Position numbers and translations under genes: made by a program
Notes under the pieces: generated by a model
Database searches by the model: none
Seen by the model: only the letters and a program-made list of their open reading frames with translations
What the model was told of the DNA's origin: nothing
Assembly (NCBI GenBank): GCA_027575765.1
Contig: JANBPT010000187.1
Coordinates: 1 to 59,275, forward strand
From: Tieghemiomyces parasiticus
Taxonomy: Eukaryota > Kickxellomycota > Dimargaritomycetes > Dimargaritales > Dimargaritaceae
Reading direction: 5' to 3'
Length of the DNA: 59,275 nucleotides
In this document: in pieces, positions 30,461 through 40,735 of the stretch
How positions within the stretch are numbered: position 1 is the first letter of the stretch
Layout of the letters: every line of letters begins with the position of its first letter

Positions 30461-31897
30461 ATGGTCCCGCCTGCCGACTCCAACCATCATTCGCTCCCGT
30501 CGTACCCTTACGCACGGCCAGATCCGCCAGACCTCGGGGACGAAGAGTCAGCCGCGCACCGCCGGGCCCGCCGTCGCAAGGCCGCCCGCGCCTGTCTCGA
30601 CTGTCAGCGGGCCCACTTGACGTGTGACGACTCGCGTCCCTGTCGGCGCTGCGTCAAGCGCGGCCTGGCCGACTCGTGTCGCGACGGCGTGCGCAAGACC
30701 GCCAAGTATTTGCTCGACGACCCGGACGACGGGGAGGACGATCTAGCCTCTAGCACACCGCCCTCGCAGGGCCGCTCCGAACCGCCGGCGTCGTCGCCTC
30801 CGCCGGAGGGTTCCCCCCTGACTAGCTTCGCCGGTGCGCCTGACCCGACATTTGCCCCAGGCCTTACAGCCTACTCAGCGCCACTGGCCTCCCCGGGCGA
30901 CAACCCGGCTCTGCTCAACCTGGCCAACTACGGGTTCGGCTCGGAATCCGCCAATCTCGAGTACAACATGCTGAGTCGCATCCTCAACAACTCCCTACTC
31001 AACTCGCGTCAACCGCAGGCCGCTAGTGCCGGCCTCCCGGGCCTCGGGATGGCCGATGTGCCGTGGCAAAGCATCAACGGTGCAGATGGGCTCCCCGCGC
31101 CGTTCCCCGCCCACCTGCTGGACGGGACGGGGTCGCTGGGCTACCCGCACCTGTCCGCCGCCCCGGGCTACACTGCCCCGTGTGAGCCCGGCCCACCGCC
31201 ACTACCACCGTCGCTGCCGCCACCAGCAGTTACCCAGCCACCGCCATCATCTCGCAGCCACGGCGGCGTCCTCACCGGCAACGGCACGTTCCGATCCAGC
31301 CGGGACGTCTACCTCCTGGTCAAAGAACCCTTCCGCTACGTGGACGGGTTCCACTTTCTGATGCACCTGATCCGCGACCGCATGAGCAAGGAGGAGGCCG
31401 CACGCATTATGCGGGCCATGGCTCTGTTCCGGCCCACCTTCATCGCCATGAACATGAACCTGGCCACCGAAGATTTGGTGTTTATGGAAAAGTGCTTTCA
31501 GCGCACGTTGCTCGAGTTTGAGAAGCTCGTGTCCTACTCGGGCACGCCCACCGTGGTGTGGCGGCGCACGGGCGAGATTGCCCTGGTGGGCAAGGAGTTT
31601 GCCATGCTCACCGGTTGGACCAAAGAACAGCTACTGGGTGCCGCCCCGGATCAGCCCAGCGCCCGCCCCTGCCACCGCTACATTTTTGAACTCATGGACA
31701 ACGCCTCCGTGGTAGACTATTGGGAACGGTTTGCCCAGCACGCCTATGGGGATTCCGAGCACGCCGTCATGACCACCTGCCAGCTACGACGGCCTACCGG
31801 CCAGACCGTGCCGTGCACCTTCTGTTTCACCATCCGCCGCGATATCTTTGACATCCCGCTGGCCATCGTCGGCAACTTTTTACCGATCCTCTCCTGA
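30461..31897 (+). CDS. ERT1: Ert1/AcuK-family Zn2Cys6 transcription factor with PAS-like domain
   Basis: A single exon of 478 residues from the ATG at 30461. Ert1, AcuK and Rds2 regulators activate gluconeogenic and alternative-carbon genes. The binuclear zinc cluster has Cys45, 48, 55, 61, 64 and 73 (C-x2-C-x6-C-x5-C-x2-C-x8-C) in ACLDCQRAHLTCDDSRPCRR, followed by DGVRKTAKYLLDD, the family's linker. A long Pro/Ser region follows. The conserved C-terminal half has YVDGFHFLMHLIRDRMSKEE, FRPTFIAMNMNL, EDLVFMEKCFQRTLLEFEKL and GTPTVVWRRTGEIALVGKEF (PAS-like), ending GNFLPIL. The frame is open 183 codons upstream without motifs, so the zinc-cluster-proximal ATG was chosen. Confidence 0.95.
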   Translation: MVPPADSNHHSLPSYPYARPDPPDLGDEESAAHRRARRRKAARACLDCQRAHLTCDDSRPCRRCVKRGLADSCRDGVRKTAKYLLDDPDDGEDDLASSTPPSQGRSEPPASSPPPEGSPLTSFAGAPDPTFAPGLTAYSAPLASPGDNPALLNLANYGFGSESANLEYNMLSRILNNSLLNSRQPQAASAGLPGLGMADVPWQSINGADGLPAPFPAHLLDGTGSLGYPHLSAAPGYTAPCEPGPPPLPPSLPPPAVTQPPPSSRSHGGVLTGNGTFRSSRDVYLLVKEPFRYVDGFHFLMHLIRDRMSKEEAARIMRAMALFRPTFIAMNMNLATEDLVFMEKCFQRTLLEFEKLVSYSGTPTVVWRRTGEIALVGKEFAMLTGWTKEQLLGAAPDQPSARPCHRYIFELMDNASVVDYWERFAQHAYGDSEHAVMTTCQLRRPTGQTVPCTFCFTIRRDIFDIPLAIVGNFLPILS

Positions 31898-32667
31898 CCC
31901 ATGTACCTTTTCATCATTGAAGGGGAGGGTTAACAATGATGGTTCGGAATTATTAAATTAGTATATAGTAGAAACCGGCCGGTTGTTTGGCCCTATAAAC
32001 CCGACTATACCGAAGCTGGCTGGTTAAGTTGGTGCAGAATTGGCGGCCCTGGTCTCCCTGCTCACCATCACATACTCACATGCGACATTCCAATGGTTGA
32101 ACGGCAATCAAAAGTTGTTGTTATCTGTTGACGCCAACGGTCCAGGCTAAAATTTCACCGCTTAGGCAGCCCCTGGGTGATAAGTGACAAGAGGCCTGGT
32201 CAAGGATCATCATGATGTAGGGTTGCTGGGTTTCGACCATGGTCCCGCTGGAGTCAAGGAAATTATCTGGGTCCAGAGGGACAGATGCAATGAGCATGTA
32301 TCCCTGTCAGTTCCTCACCAAAAATGGTTATGCTCGTTATTAGAATACGACCTATAGTGTGGGTTGTGAATGTTTGTTTTTAGCGGGAAAAGCGAGGAGG
32401 AGGAGGGGGGGTTTGGCCGGTGGAAAGCCAACTTGGCCGGAGGAAATCATGGGGTATAGGTACAGAGGGCGCCGGCCAACGGGCTAACAACACGCTGGGC
32501 CGGTAGGTACATAGAGTTAGAGAGGGGAGGGGGAGTAATTTGGCGATGGGTCGTCGTGGATGGCAGAAAAAGGGTCATGAGTTGGGATGAACAGACGGGT
32601 GTTACATTGCATATGAAGTGAATCGGGTTGGGTTTGCACGTTAAGCAGATAACCCACACCAGGGTTG
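31898..32667. other. Convergent 3' region, Ert1 / LRR protein
   Basis: 770 bp, AT-richer, with no gene seen. Confidence 0.6.
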
Positions 32668-34827
32668 CTACGTCTCCGCGTCGCGCAGTTCCCATATCGC
32701 AACGCGATCGGTCAGTGACCGGACGGCCGCCGCGTCCACCGGCGGTGTGGGTCCGGGTCCAAAACTGTAACGTTGGTGGGCCTTGACGGCCGTGTAGGGC
32801 TTGAGACCCCCGGTCTGCCAACTGGAGGAGGCTAGGCCGCCCCCACCGCCGGTGCTGTGACGGTACAGGGCAACCCGGGCAGCCGCCGCAGCGGCTCCGG
32901 TTGGCGACCCGGTCGACGAACGTGCCACTGGATCGACATCTCCAGGCGGGTTAGATAGGCAGGTACCGATGGGCTCGGCATCTTCCTCCTCGGCCCGCAG
33001 GAATTCGGCGGCCGTCATCGTCACCGGTGCGGGGTCCAGCCGGTTTGTCTCACGGATCCGGCCGCCGGTGGGGGGGAGTGGGGTGGTGAAGGGTGGTAGG
33101 TGGACGGCGGTCAGCGAATCTGGCGACGCCGGAAACGAGTAGACGGATGAGGCCGGGCCCACCGCTAGTGAGTTAGGATCGGAAAACACCGAGGGCGTCA
33201 CGTAAGGCGGAGCGGGGCTGGAGGCACCGGACGAGGGAAGGGAGCGCAGACTGGGTGCCGGTAGACGCAGGGTGCGCAAGCGTGGATCGGGGCGCGTCCG
33301 GCGCGGCTCCCCATCAGGGTGGCGTGCGTTCCGGGTGGTCAGGTAGGTGTCCATGGGCATCGAGGACGAGGGCGGCGACAGCGGGCTGGACCGCCGTACC
33401 GTCGAGATCTGTGCGGGGAACGGCGGGAGCGGGGGTAGTGGGGTGAGCGCGGTGGCCGGTAGAAGGTCGCTGTATGCCAGGGCCACAGGGGCCGGTGGAT
33501 GACCCTGGAGCGCGCGGCGGACCGTGGATACTGGGACCGGATGACTGGCCGGGTGCCGGACGGCTGTGTCGGCGGGCGGGGAAACCGGCGGAGCCGGTGT
33601 CGCTTGTCGACGCCGGGGCCACCAGGGTCGGCGGGTCAGGTTGGGTATAGGCTGATGACGCGTGGTTGGGGTGGTGAAAGTGGGACGCGCTAACCAGGTC
33701 AGATTACGGGGCCGCCGAGCAAGTGGGGATACCAACCCAGTGGCGGGCGGGGGAGTAAACATGGCCTGCACACGCTCGGCCTCCGTGTGCCAATGCGGGG
33801 AGCACAGACGGTACTCGAGCGGGATGCGCTTGTTGGATTTGGTCAAGAACCGCCAGCGCCGGTGGACGGTCTCGTAGTAGGGGCCCTGGCAGTGGGTACA
33901 GAAACGCACACTGGCAACGTAGCGCCGGAGGTCGGCTGGGACGCGGGCCGAGAGCGGCACGCATTCCCGCACCAGGGTGCGGGCGGCCAGCTCAGCCAGA
34001 CGGGGCACCCGAGCTAGCGGGTCGGCGGGAGCCGGTGGTGGAATGTCGGCCTCGGCATCCCCGGGCAGGGCGGTTAGTAGCGGACACCGGTGCAGCTTGA
34101 GCTTGCGCAAATGGGGCAGTTGGGTAAGTTCGGCCGGGAGGACAGTCAACGGGTTGCCGCTCACGTCCAGCGTGAAGAGGGCATGTAAACGACCCAGCTC
34201 GGGGGGCAGGGCGGTGAGGCGGTTGTTGGCCAAGTGCAGGACAGTGAGTTTGGGCAGACGGCCCACGGTGGGGGGCAGGGTGGTGAGATAGTTATCGGTG
34301 AGGGTCAGAGCTACCAGTTTGGAAAGGTACCCGATGGCAGCAGGGAGGTGGGTCAGACGGTTGCGGGCCAGGTCCAAAACGGTTAGGTTGCGCATGTAGC
34401 CCAGTTCGGCGGGAACGGTGATCAGCTGGTTGCAGCAGAGCTGTAGGTAGTAGGTTGTGTCGAGTCGGGCCACGTGCGGGGCCAGCTCAACGAACCCGCG
34501 GCCGCAGAGGCCCAGACTGTTGACCTTGGTCAGTTCACCCAGAGTCACGGTGTGGCGGTGGGCCTCGGCGGGGGCAATATTGCGGCGAGGCCGGTAGGGC
34601 AAGGCCAGCCCGCGCCGTAAACGGGTGCGGCGGGCCGGGGCGGGGGTGCGCCGACGCGGGTCGACTGAGTGGGTGTCTTCCGTTTCGCCCTCGCCAGCGC
34701 CATCGTCGTCGCCATCCTCCTCGTGGCCTCCGTCTTCGTGGGCCAGTCGGTCGGTCGCCCGATTCTTCCGGGGCAGTGTGTACCCAAAGGGCAGGTCAGC
34801 AACGTCCTTACTGAGGCCGGTGCCCAT
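32668..34827 (-). CDS. Leucine-rich repeat protein, LRRC58-like
   Basis: A single exon of 719 residues from the ATG at 34827; the frame is open 64 codons further up. The chosen start gives MGTGLSKD, which fits an N-myristoylation site (Gly2, Ser6), and lies in a good context. An acidic/basic low-complexity region leads to about six leucine-rich repeats (LTVLDLARNRLTHLP, LVALTLTDNYLTTLP, LTVLHLANNRLTALP, LFTLDVSGNPLTVLP). Next is LAARTLVRECVPLSARVPAD, then RFCTHCQGPYYETV and IPLEYRLCSPHW, a Cys/His segment like the C-terminus of animal LRRC58 (C-x2-C, Y-R-L-P-L, L-C-S-P). The last about 350 residues are Pro/Ser/Arg-rich and probably disordered. A membrane-tethered adaptor is an inference. Confidence 0.85.
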   Translation of the reverse strand: MGTGLSKDVADLPFGYTLPRKNRATDRLAHEDGGHEEDGDDDGAGEGETEDTHSVDPRRRTPAPARRTRLRRGLALPYRPRRNIAPAEAHRHTVTLGELTKVNSLGLCGRGFVELAPHVARLDTTYYLQLCCNQLITVPAELGYMRNLTVLDLARNRLTHLPAAIGYLSKLVALTLTDNYLTTLPPTVGRLPKLTVLHLANNRLTALPPELGRLHALFTLDVSGNPLTVLPAELTQLPHLRKLKLHRCPLLTALPGDAEADIPPPAPADPLARVPRLAELAARTLVRECVPLSARVPADLRRYVASVRFCTHCQGPYYETVHRRWRFLTKSNKRIPLEYRLCSPHWHTEAERVQAMFTPPPATGLVSPLARRPRNLTWLARPTFTTPTTRHQPIPNLTRRPWWPRRRQATPAPPVSPPADTAVRHPASHPVPVSTVRRALQGHPPAPVALAYSDLLPATALTPLPPLPPFPAQISTVRRSSPLSPPSSSMPMDTYLTTRNARHPDGEPRRTRPDPRLRTLRLPAPSLRSLPSSGASSPAPPYVTPSVFSDPNSLAVGPASSVYSFPASPDSLTAVHLPPFTTPLPPTGGRIRETNRLDPAPVTMTAAEFLRAEEEDAEPIGTCLSNPPGDVDPVARSSTGSPTGAAAAAARVALYRHSTGGGGGLASSSWQTGGLKPYTAVKAHQRYSFGPGPTPPVDAAAVRSLTDRVAIWELRDAET

Positions 34828-37151
34828 GGCGACGTCGGAATGGAGGGGTAAGCCGGAGGTCAGCAACGGGAGGAGGGAATCGATAAGGGTGGTGGTGGCC
34901 AGGTGGGTCCGTATCGAGAGAGTGCCAATGGGTGGTTTGACCGGGCGAGAATCGGGGTGGTTACACACCTGGTATCTAGGGAAGCCAAGGAGGGGGGGAA
35001 GGAGGAGCGGAGTCGGCACAGACGGGAAGCTGGGCCTAAGACAATAGACAAACTAGCGGAGAAGCAGCAGCATGTGACGGCTGAAGGAGGAGAGGGGGGA
35101 TGAGGTGTGGTGGAATTGCACGCCACGAGGTCACCGGAGAGGCGAGGGAAGGAGAAAAGAGAGAAGGAAAGAGATGGCAGAGTAAGCGAGGTTTGTCAAA
35201 GGCCCGGGACTGATGCGAGCGAGGTGAGGGCGGAACCCAAGTCAAATAAAATAGCAAGGCTGGACCGAGGAAGGTGAGAACAGAAAGGAAATGGGACGGA
35301 ATCACTTGGGAGCTAGGGTGGTGACCCTAGCGACGTCGTCAGGACGACCACGACAATGGCCAGGGCGCGAAAGATAGGCGGTCCGCAGAGTGGAGGGGGA
35401 GAAGGAGGCGAGGAAGGAAAGGGGCGGTCATTGATTCTGATGAAATTGGCAGGAGATGAAAAATGGGTGCAGCTCACGTCGCTCCCTGGCCGATCCATAG
35501 TTATGTTCCTCCTCAGGGGGAGGGTAAGCCCCCAACTGCAATTTGGCTGTCTCGCTTCCCTGCACACCGCGAACGGACGGGCCGGAGATGAGGTACGCAG
35601 AGTACGAGAGGCACTCTTATTTGCAAACGAGTTTGCGCCATGCGATGATGGATAGCACGCCACCAGTGTGTAGTATTTACGGCGCGTATCCCATGAATTT
35701 ACGTTTCGATGGAGGCAAATTTTGTGTTTAGCGAGCCGCGCCGTTTGCGTGTGCGTTTGCGTTGATGAACATACGGCAAAGTGAGAAAAGTTGGCAGAGT
35801 GGCCAAAGGTCGAGCCGATTAGCACGTTGTCTCGTAACAGGCGGCAGTTATTCCATCCATTCCGTAGCTGAGGCTTCTCTGCCCAGACAACTTACCTATA
35901 GGGTGCCTTCCCTCCATTACATCGAATGGAGAGTAGCCCAGCTATCCTGCTTTTGTCGCAGCTTAGCCCTGCGATAACAAGGCCAGAAAGTTCCGTATGG
36001 GCCTGGTGGGGAACAGCCTTTGTGCTTGGCACTTCACCAACAGCATTAGGTCAGCAGTACTAGTGGCCTTGCGCTTTGCAGCCTTGGCAGGCGCCAGACC
36101 ACCACCACCACCACCATCCTGGGACTTTGCACACCGGAACCGCTCCGGAATCTCAAGAGGATGGTGGTGTAGTAAATACACCGGGGTTGAGAACACGATA
36201 TAAAAGTAGAGGGTTATAGGGCAGTCTCTCGTTTATTGAGGCGGCCGGCGGACAGATACTATATATCCATTCCGGCCTGAACTTCCAACCGTTGATGCGA
36301 AGTAACAGCAGCGATGAATACATCATAAGAAAGGCAGCAGGGAAAAACACGGCATGAAGGAGACGAGAGGACACTGAAGCATGCTATCCTAAGAAGGACT
36401 CATCGTAGGATAGTGCATACAATGGCGCAGGCGACTTCAATGGACTCGGCTTACCGCTATCGTTCCGAATCCAGGTGAGAGGTCGCTGCTAAGGCTGCGA
36501 TCGTAAGTTGGCGATTATTCCGACCACACTGAGGCTATTAATTGTTGAAATTTTTATGTCTGATCTTAGTAGTCGCTCCTATTGGTTCTCTTCTGTTGTC
36601 AGGCCCTTTTTTTCTTCCATGACCTTATTTTTTCTCGATCATCTAGCCTTTGAGACTAACCGTCGGCCTTTCATATCCATATAGATATCCAACCCCGCTG
36701 GTTAGCCACAAGGGAACCAACCCTCTCCGACCCAACCTGTTACCTAGGAGGGGCGGTGGTACACGACCGCATAACCTGGCGTGCCTTGTCCGCACCGCCG
36801 CGACGTCCGGTACACATCCGCCTCCTTATCCTTCCCGTATGTCTGCCAACGAAGGGAGCAAGCAGCGGAAACGTTCGACCGGCTCTGGGGCCTTGGACGG
36901 CGGATCTGCCGTCGACATCTAGGGTCACCGCGCAACCCGCATATCCACCCAGGCTCCCTCAGTGCCCCGTTTGACCCACCTTCTGCTTCGCCATCATTTT
37001 CCTCGCCTTGTGCATCCGGACCAACCCATTGGCCTCCCCCCTTCCTGTACTTTTCCTGGCTCACTACCTTCTCGGACCTTCCTTCCCCCCCCCACCTGCG
37101 CATCCACACCTCCCCAGGCCCTGTTGCGCTGCGCACCGTTTCCCTCCCGCC
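34828..37151. other. Long gap between LRR protein and Ral-like GTPase
   Basis: 2.3 kb. It contains the LRR promoter and the Ral promoter. A TATAAAAG at about 36199-36206 is followed by an ATG opening only 20 codons (36294 on). Frames at 35313-35825 and 36650-36922 show no motif. No RNA gene recognised. Confidence 0.5.
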
Positions 37152-37784
37152 ATGAGCCGTGTACCACCAGTCCCGCCCACCCACCGCCTCGTGATGGTTG
37201 GCACAGGCGGAGTAGGCAAGTCAGCACTGACCGTCAAGTTCATCTCGGGTGACTTTGTGCAAGAGTACGACCCCACTAAGGCCGACTCCTACACTAAACA
37301 GATGCAACTGGAGGACGGTCCCTGCGTGGTGGACATTTTGGACACGGCAGGCCAGGAAGACTACTCGGCCATCCAGGACAACTTTTACCGGCACCGCGAC
37401 GGGTTCATGCTTGTGTTTTCGCTGTGTGAATACGAGAGCTTCCAGGCCATGCCGCAGCTCCGAGAGCGGATCCTGCGGGTACTCGACGCGGCCGACGACG
37501 TGCCCGTGGTGCTGGTGGGAAACAAGTACGACCTGGCTACGCGTGCCTACCGACGGGTCTCGGTGGAGGAGGCGCAGGAACTGGCGCTGAGCTGGAACGC
37601 CATGTACCTCGAAACCAGCGCCAAGACGGGTCAGAATGTGGAGACGGCCTACCGTGAGCTCCTTCGGCTGGTCAGTCGGGCCAAGCTGCGCCAGAGTCTT
37701 GCCCACCGGCAGAAACAAGCCCACCACCTCAAGGAGGCCCAGCTCGGTGCGGGCCGCAAGGACAAGGCGTGTGTGGTGATGTAG
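37152..37784 (+). CDS. Ral-like Ras-family GTPase
   Basis: A single exon of 210 residues. All G motifs are intact: GTGGVGKSALT (about 17-27), effector loop YDPTKADSY, DTAGQEDYSAI, NKYD and ETSAK. The effector E/D-P-T-K-A-D-S-Y-x-K string is Ral-specific; Ras, Rap and Rsr1 have P-T-I-E-D-S-Y. Animal Ral controls exocyst-dependent secretion and endocytosis. The start at 37152 is the only ATG close to the G1 motif; the frame continues upstream without motifs. The C-terminus is basic (RKDKA) and ends CVVM, a CAAX box predicting farnesylation, whereas animal Ral (C-x-x-L) is geranylgeranylated. Rsr1-like Ras is the alternative, less likely by effector loop. Confidence 0.9.
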   Translation: MSRVPPVPPTHRLVMVGTGGVGKSALTVKFISGDFVQEYDPTKADSYTKQMQLEDGPCVVDILDTAGQEDYSAIQDNFYRHRDGFMLVFSLCEYESFQAMPQLRERILRVLDAADDVPVVLVGNKYDLATRAYRRVSVEEAQELALSWNAMYLETSAKTGQNVETAYRELLRLVSRAKLRQSLAHRQKQAHHLKEAQLGAGRKDKACVVM

Positions 37785-37934
37785 CCCTGCCCTCCCATTA
37801 CCTTTCTTATACATGTACATCAGCACCTTCGCCCTTATGCGCCGACTACAGTCTGCCACACCTTTGTGTTTATTTCTGACTTTTTTTTCCCTAGCAGCAT
37901 CCCAACATACCAGCTCGAATAGTACCACCTTGTA

Positions 37935-37962
37935 CTCTGAAGGGTACAGTAGCCCTTCAGAG
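37935..37962. repeat. Perfect 10-bp inverted repeat with 8-nt loop
   Basis: CTCTGAAGGG and its exact reverse complement flank TACAGTAG. It lies 150 bp after the Ral-like stop, so it could be a 3'-UTR hairpin or a remnant of a small inverted-repeat element. Confidence 0.8.
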
Positions 37963-38005
37963 CTATATCTACTCCTTAGTGACAACCAGCGATGCGAGTG
38001 CACGG

Positions 38006-38029
38006 TAATTAGGTAATTAGGAAATTAGG
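38006..38029. repeat. Three tandem 8-bp units
   Basis: TAATTAGG, TAATTAGG, AAATTAGG in direct succession, 45 bp after the hairpin. Confidence 0.85.
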
Positions 38030-39334
38030 AACGAGGGCCGCAGGTGCGAGCCAGCCATTGTGGGTCTGCATCAACCTGCTTTAACCCCCGCGCCCCGGGA
38101 TCCTAGACCCCTTCGTCGGGCCAGCGTGGTAACTATTACGAAGTGGCTAGGTAAAGGTCTCAGGCGGCCTTTCGGAGAGACAGGGGGCCATTACCGTTGG
38201 CGAAGCAAGTGCCCGTGAACGGAAAAGGGACGGGGCAGGACGAGCCTCCCACAAGTGCCCTCGCTGCATTGGCTAGCTGGTGTATGTTGAGGGACACCGG
38301 TCTCCTTAGCGCATAGGGACCGCCCACTCCAAGTCTCGGCCAACGTATTCTCCGACGGTGGGAAAATCCCTATGGCCGGGGAGTGCCTATATGCCAGTGT
38401 GCATGAGAACTGATGGTGTGCTTTGGTGGAAGACGACATGGGCGGGCGACATACCCGCCAAGGTGGCGCCAGGCTAGCATAAAACCGAGATTTATACCTG
38501 TTTCGGTAGGAAGGCAGAGTGGGCTACCCTCTAGTCACGCGTCCTACTGTGTCGATTGGGCTCAAACGCCGATGGTGGCGACGACATGACCCCTCGCCTC
38601 CAAATATTGATAAACATGTGTAGGGTTCTAGCCTGGTGCCCGCCCCGGCACTCTACTGACAGTCATCACCATGATCTGTGGTCTTTATGCGGGAGATTAG
38701 TCACGGATCGCCTGTCGATAGGGCTACACGCCATACGCGTAAGGTACGAAGATAGGGGTGGGGACGGGGATGAACCCCTCCTCCCCATCTGCCTACCTCT
38801 CGATTCTACACCTCGGAAGTGTTGCAACTCCGAGCTGGCTTACGAGTCAGCTTGTCAGAGATGAAAAGAGCTAGGAGAGGGGGCCAGTCAAGGGCGGGTC
38901 TTAGGGGTAAATCCCATTCGGTCCACGTTAAGCCGATACCGGGCTGGCTGAATTCTAGGGCGAGAGAGCCCTCGCCCCCTTCCATCACTACGGGAACAAA
39001 AATGGCTGATGCCACTTACAAGTCCGGCAGCGCCCTGATCCTGCCCCGCATGCGCCGTTGCTTATATATTTAATCGTTGGATTATCCGCACCTAGCCCGT
39101 TACAGCAGTACCCTTCCTCCGTCACCGCGCTTACAGGGTGGCCCATATTCCCCCAAGGTCCTTGCTTGTCACCGTCGGCCGCCTCGTTCACACCACTACA
39201 GCCACGCACGCCTCCCTCCGGTTTCTCCTTCCTCTACACTCACCCACCTGCCTAATTGCCATCGCTGTCAACTTGCGTCAGGTGGCGTGCTCTTTGGTGC
39301 CGCCGTCCCCTTTTCCCTCTACTTCCATTTCTAC

Positions 39335-39349
39335 ATGCACTTGACCTAG
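39335..39349 (+). promoter_or_regulatory. Four-codon upstream ORF in the bZIP leader
   Basis: ATG CAC TTG ACC TAG, 75 bp before the bZIP-like start. It is the only ATG I see between the TATATA site near 39061 and the main start. It would lower or condition translation of the main ORF if the leader is unspliced. Confidence 0.4.
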
Positions 39350-39423
39350 CAGCCTTTTTTTTGTTCCTACCAGAATCCCGCCAATTCTTCCACCTCTCTT
39401 ACCTTTTACTTCGTCCTAGAGCC

Positions 39424-40182
39424 ATGGCCGACGATCGTCGTCCCTATCCCACAGCCCGGCCAGGCCTGTCGGCGGCTTTACCACCTCCTTCCTCAACGCC
39501 AACGGCGGCGCCCTATTCACACCCTGCTTCCTACCCATACGCACACCCGCGCCCCATCTCCTACTCTGCCGGCTACCACCACCACCACCACGCTCCGCCA
39601 GCTTGGACCGCCCCACCACCCCACCACTACCCGTACTCACCGCCTCCTACATTCTATCCCCCACCAGCGGAACCGCTGGCCTATCCGCCAACCTCCGCTG
39701 CTGCCCCGGAACCGACCGCCTCACCATACTTCATTCCCGACGACTCTCACTCGCCCACCACACGCGGTGCTGGAGTACCCTACAGCCCCCCTGCAACACG
39801 TAAGCGTTCGCGTAGCTCGGACACCCGTCGGTCCTCCCCCGCCGCCGCCTCTGGCGCCACCTCACCCGCTGCGGGCACGGACAAGGAGGCCACCCGTCGC
39901 ATCCGCAACGCCGAGGCATCCGCCCGCTGCCGCTACAAGAAGCGCCAGAAGGAGAAGAAGGACCACGACCGATTCACTGACATGGAGTTACAAATCAACA
40001 AAATTTGGTCAAAGATTGTTTTGTACGAGGCCGGCAATACCGACGAGGGCCTGAACCTGCTCTTCAGCGACAAGTCCACCCCTGACGATATTGTGCGCCG
40101 GCTGACCACTAAGGTTGACCGGTTAATTAACGAGAACCGCAACTTACGCCTGCAAATCGAGGCCCTCCAGGCGTCCACTTAA
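39424..40182 (+). CDS. bZIP-like transcription factor with interrupted zipper
   Basis: A single exon of 252 residues. The first 150 are Pro/Tyr/His/Ser-rich (HHHHH at 52-56). The basic region (157-177) is clear: EATRRIRNAEASARCRYKKR, with N162, A165, S166, R168, C169 and R170 of the bZIP N-x2-A-S-x-R-C/F-R signature. The following helix (MELQINKIWSKIVLYE) is broken by about 20 residues (NTDEGLNLLFSDKSTPDD) before a second heptad stretch, LTTKVDRLINENRNLRLQIEAL (227-248). Cys3/Met4-type fungal bZIPs have a similar basic region, but the split dimer helix is unusual. Nuclear DNA binding is expected; target genes are not deducible. A TATATA near 39061 and a tiny upstream ORF precede it. Confidence 0.82.
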   Translation: MADDRRPYPTARPGLSAALPPPSSTPTAAPYSHPASYPYAHPRPISYSAGYHHHHHAPPAWTAPPPHHYPYSPPPTFYPPPAEPLAYPPTSAAAPEPTASPYFIPDDSHSPTTRGAGVPYSPPATRKRSRSSDTRRSSPAAASGATSPAAGTDKEATRRIRNAEASARCRYKKRQKEKKDHDRFTDMELQINKIWSKIVLYEAGNTDEGLNLLFSDKSTPDDIVRRLTTKVDRLINENRNLRLQIEALQAST

Positions 40183-40735
40183 GGCCGCCCATCGACCTCG
40201 TCATCGCTCACTACCTTTCCCGTCGACATTATAACGCTTGCCACCCCCGGAGCCATTAAATCACTACACACTTTTTCGTTACCCCTCTTCGTTAACATAT
40301 CTGCCTAAATATACACATATTTATAATCGTTTGCTTGCGCATGCTTGTTGGCCTCGTATTAGCTCGGCGCCAAGGTGGATGTTGTGCCATCACTTTGGTA
40401 ACCACCTCTCTTGCTTTTTAGGAGTTCCAACGGGCCATCACCGGCATTGGTGGCCGGCCTACATCATAATCAAGCTGATACACTATGGAAATGCGAGCAG
40501 AGGTTGTAAAACCAATGGTTGCCCGTTTGACAGGCAATTAACCCAACTAGGGAAGTGGGTGACAGACAACCACGTTCTCGCAGCGCTTTATCTGGAGGGA
40601 AAAGCAGGGCACACGGTGGCCGCTCTGCCCCATAACGTTTGACTATATCCCTTGCGGCGTACGGGGGAGTCACGTACAACCTCTCGGCTGCTGTCGTGTC
40701 ATCTCGCTTGTCCCACCTCTTCTACCTATTTCCGC
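40183..40735. other. 3' region of the bZIP-like gene
   Basis: 553 bp; no supported gene. Confidence 0.5.

Larger units (their letters stand above)
37785..39423. other. Gap between Ral-like GTPase and bZIP-like gene
   Basis: 1.6 kb. It contains a hairpin (37935-37962), an 8-bp tandem repeat (38006-38029), a TATATA site at about 39061 and a short upstream ORF (39335-39349) in the bZIP leader. No other gene supported. Confidence 0.5.

Noticed and set aside
35313..35825. 170-codon frame on the minus strand
   Set aside because: No motif, erratic composition, no promoter signal, and another frame on the opposite strand is equally open.
36199..36356. TATAAAAG followed by an ATG as a gene
   Set aside because: The ATG at 36294 opens only 20 codons, and no splice pattern extends it.
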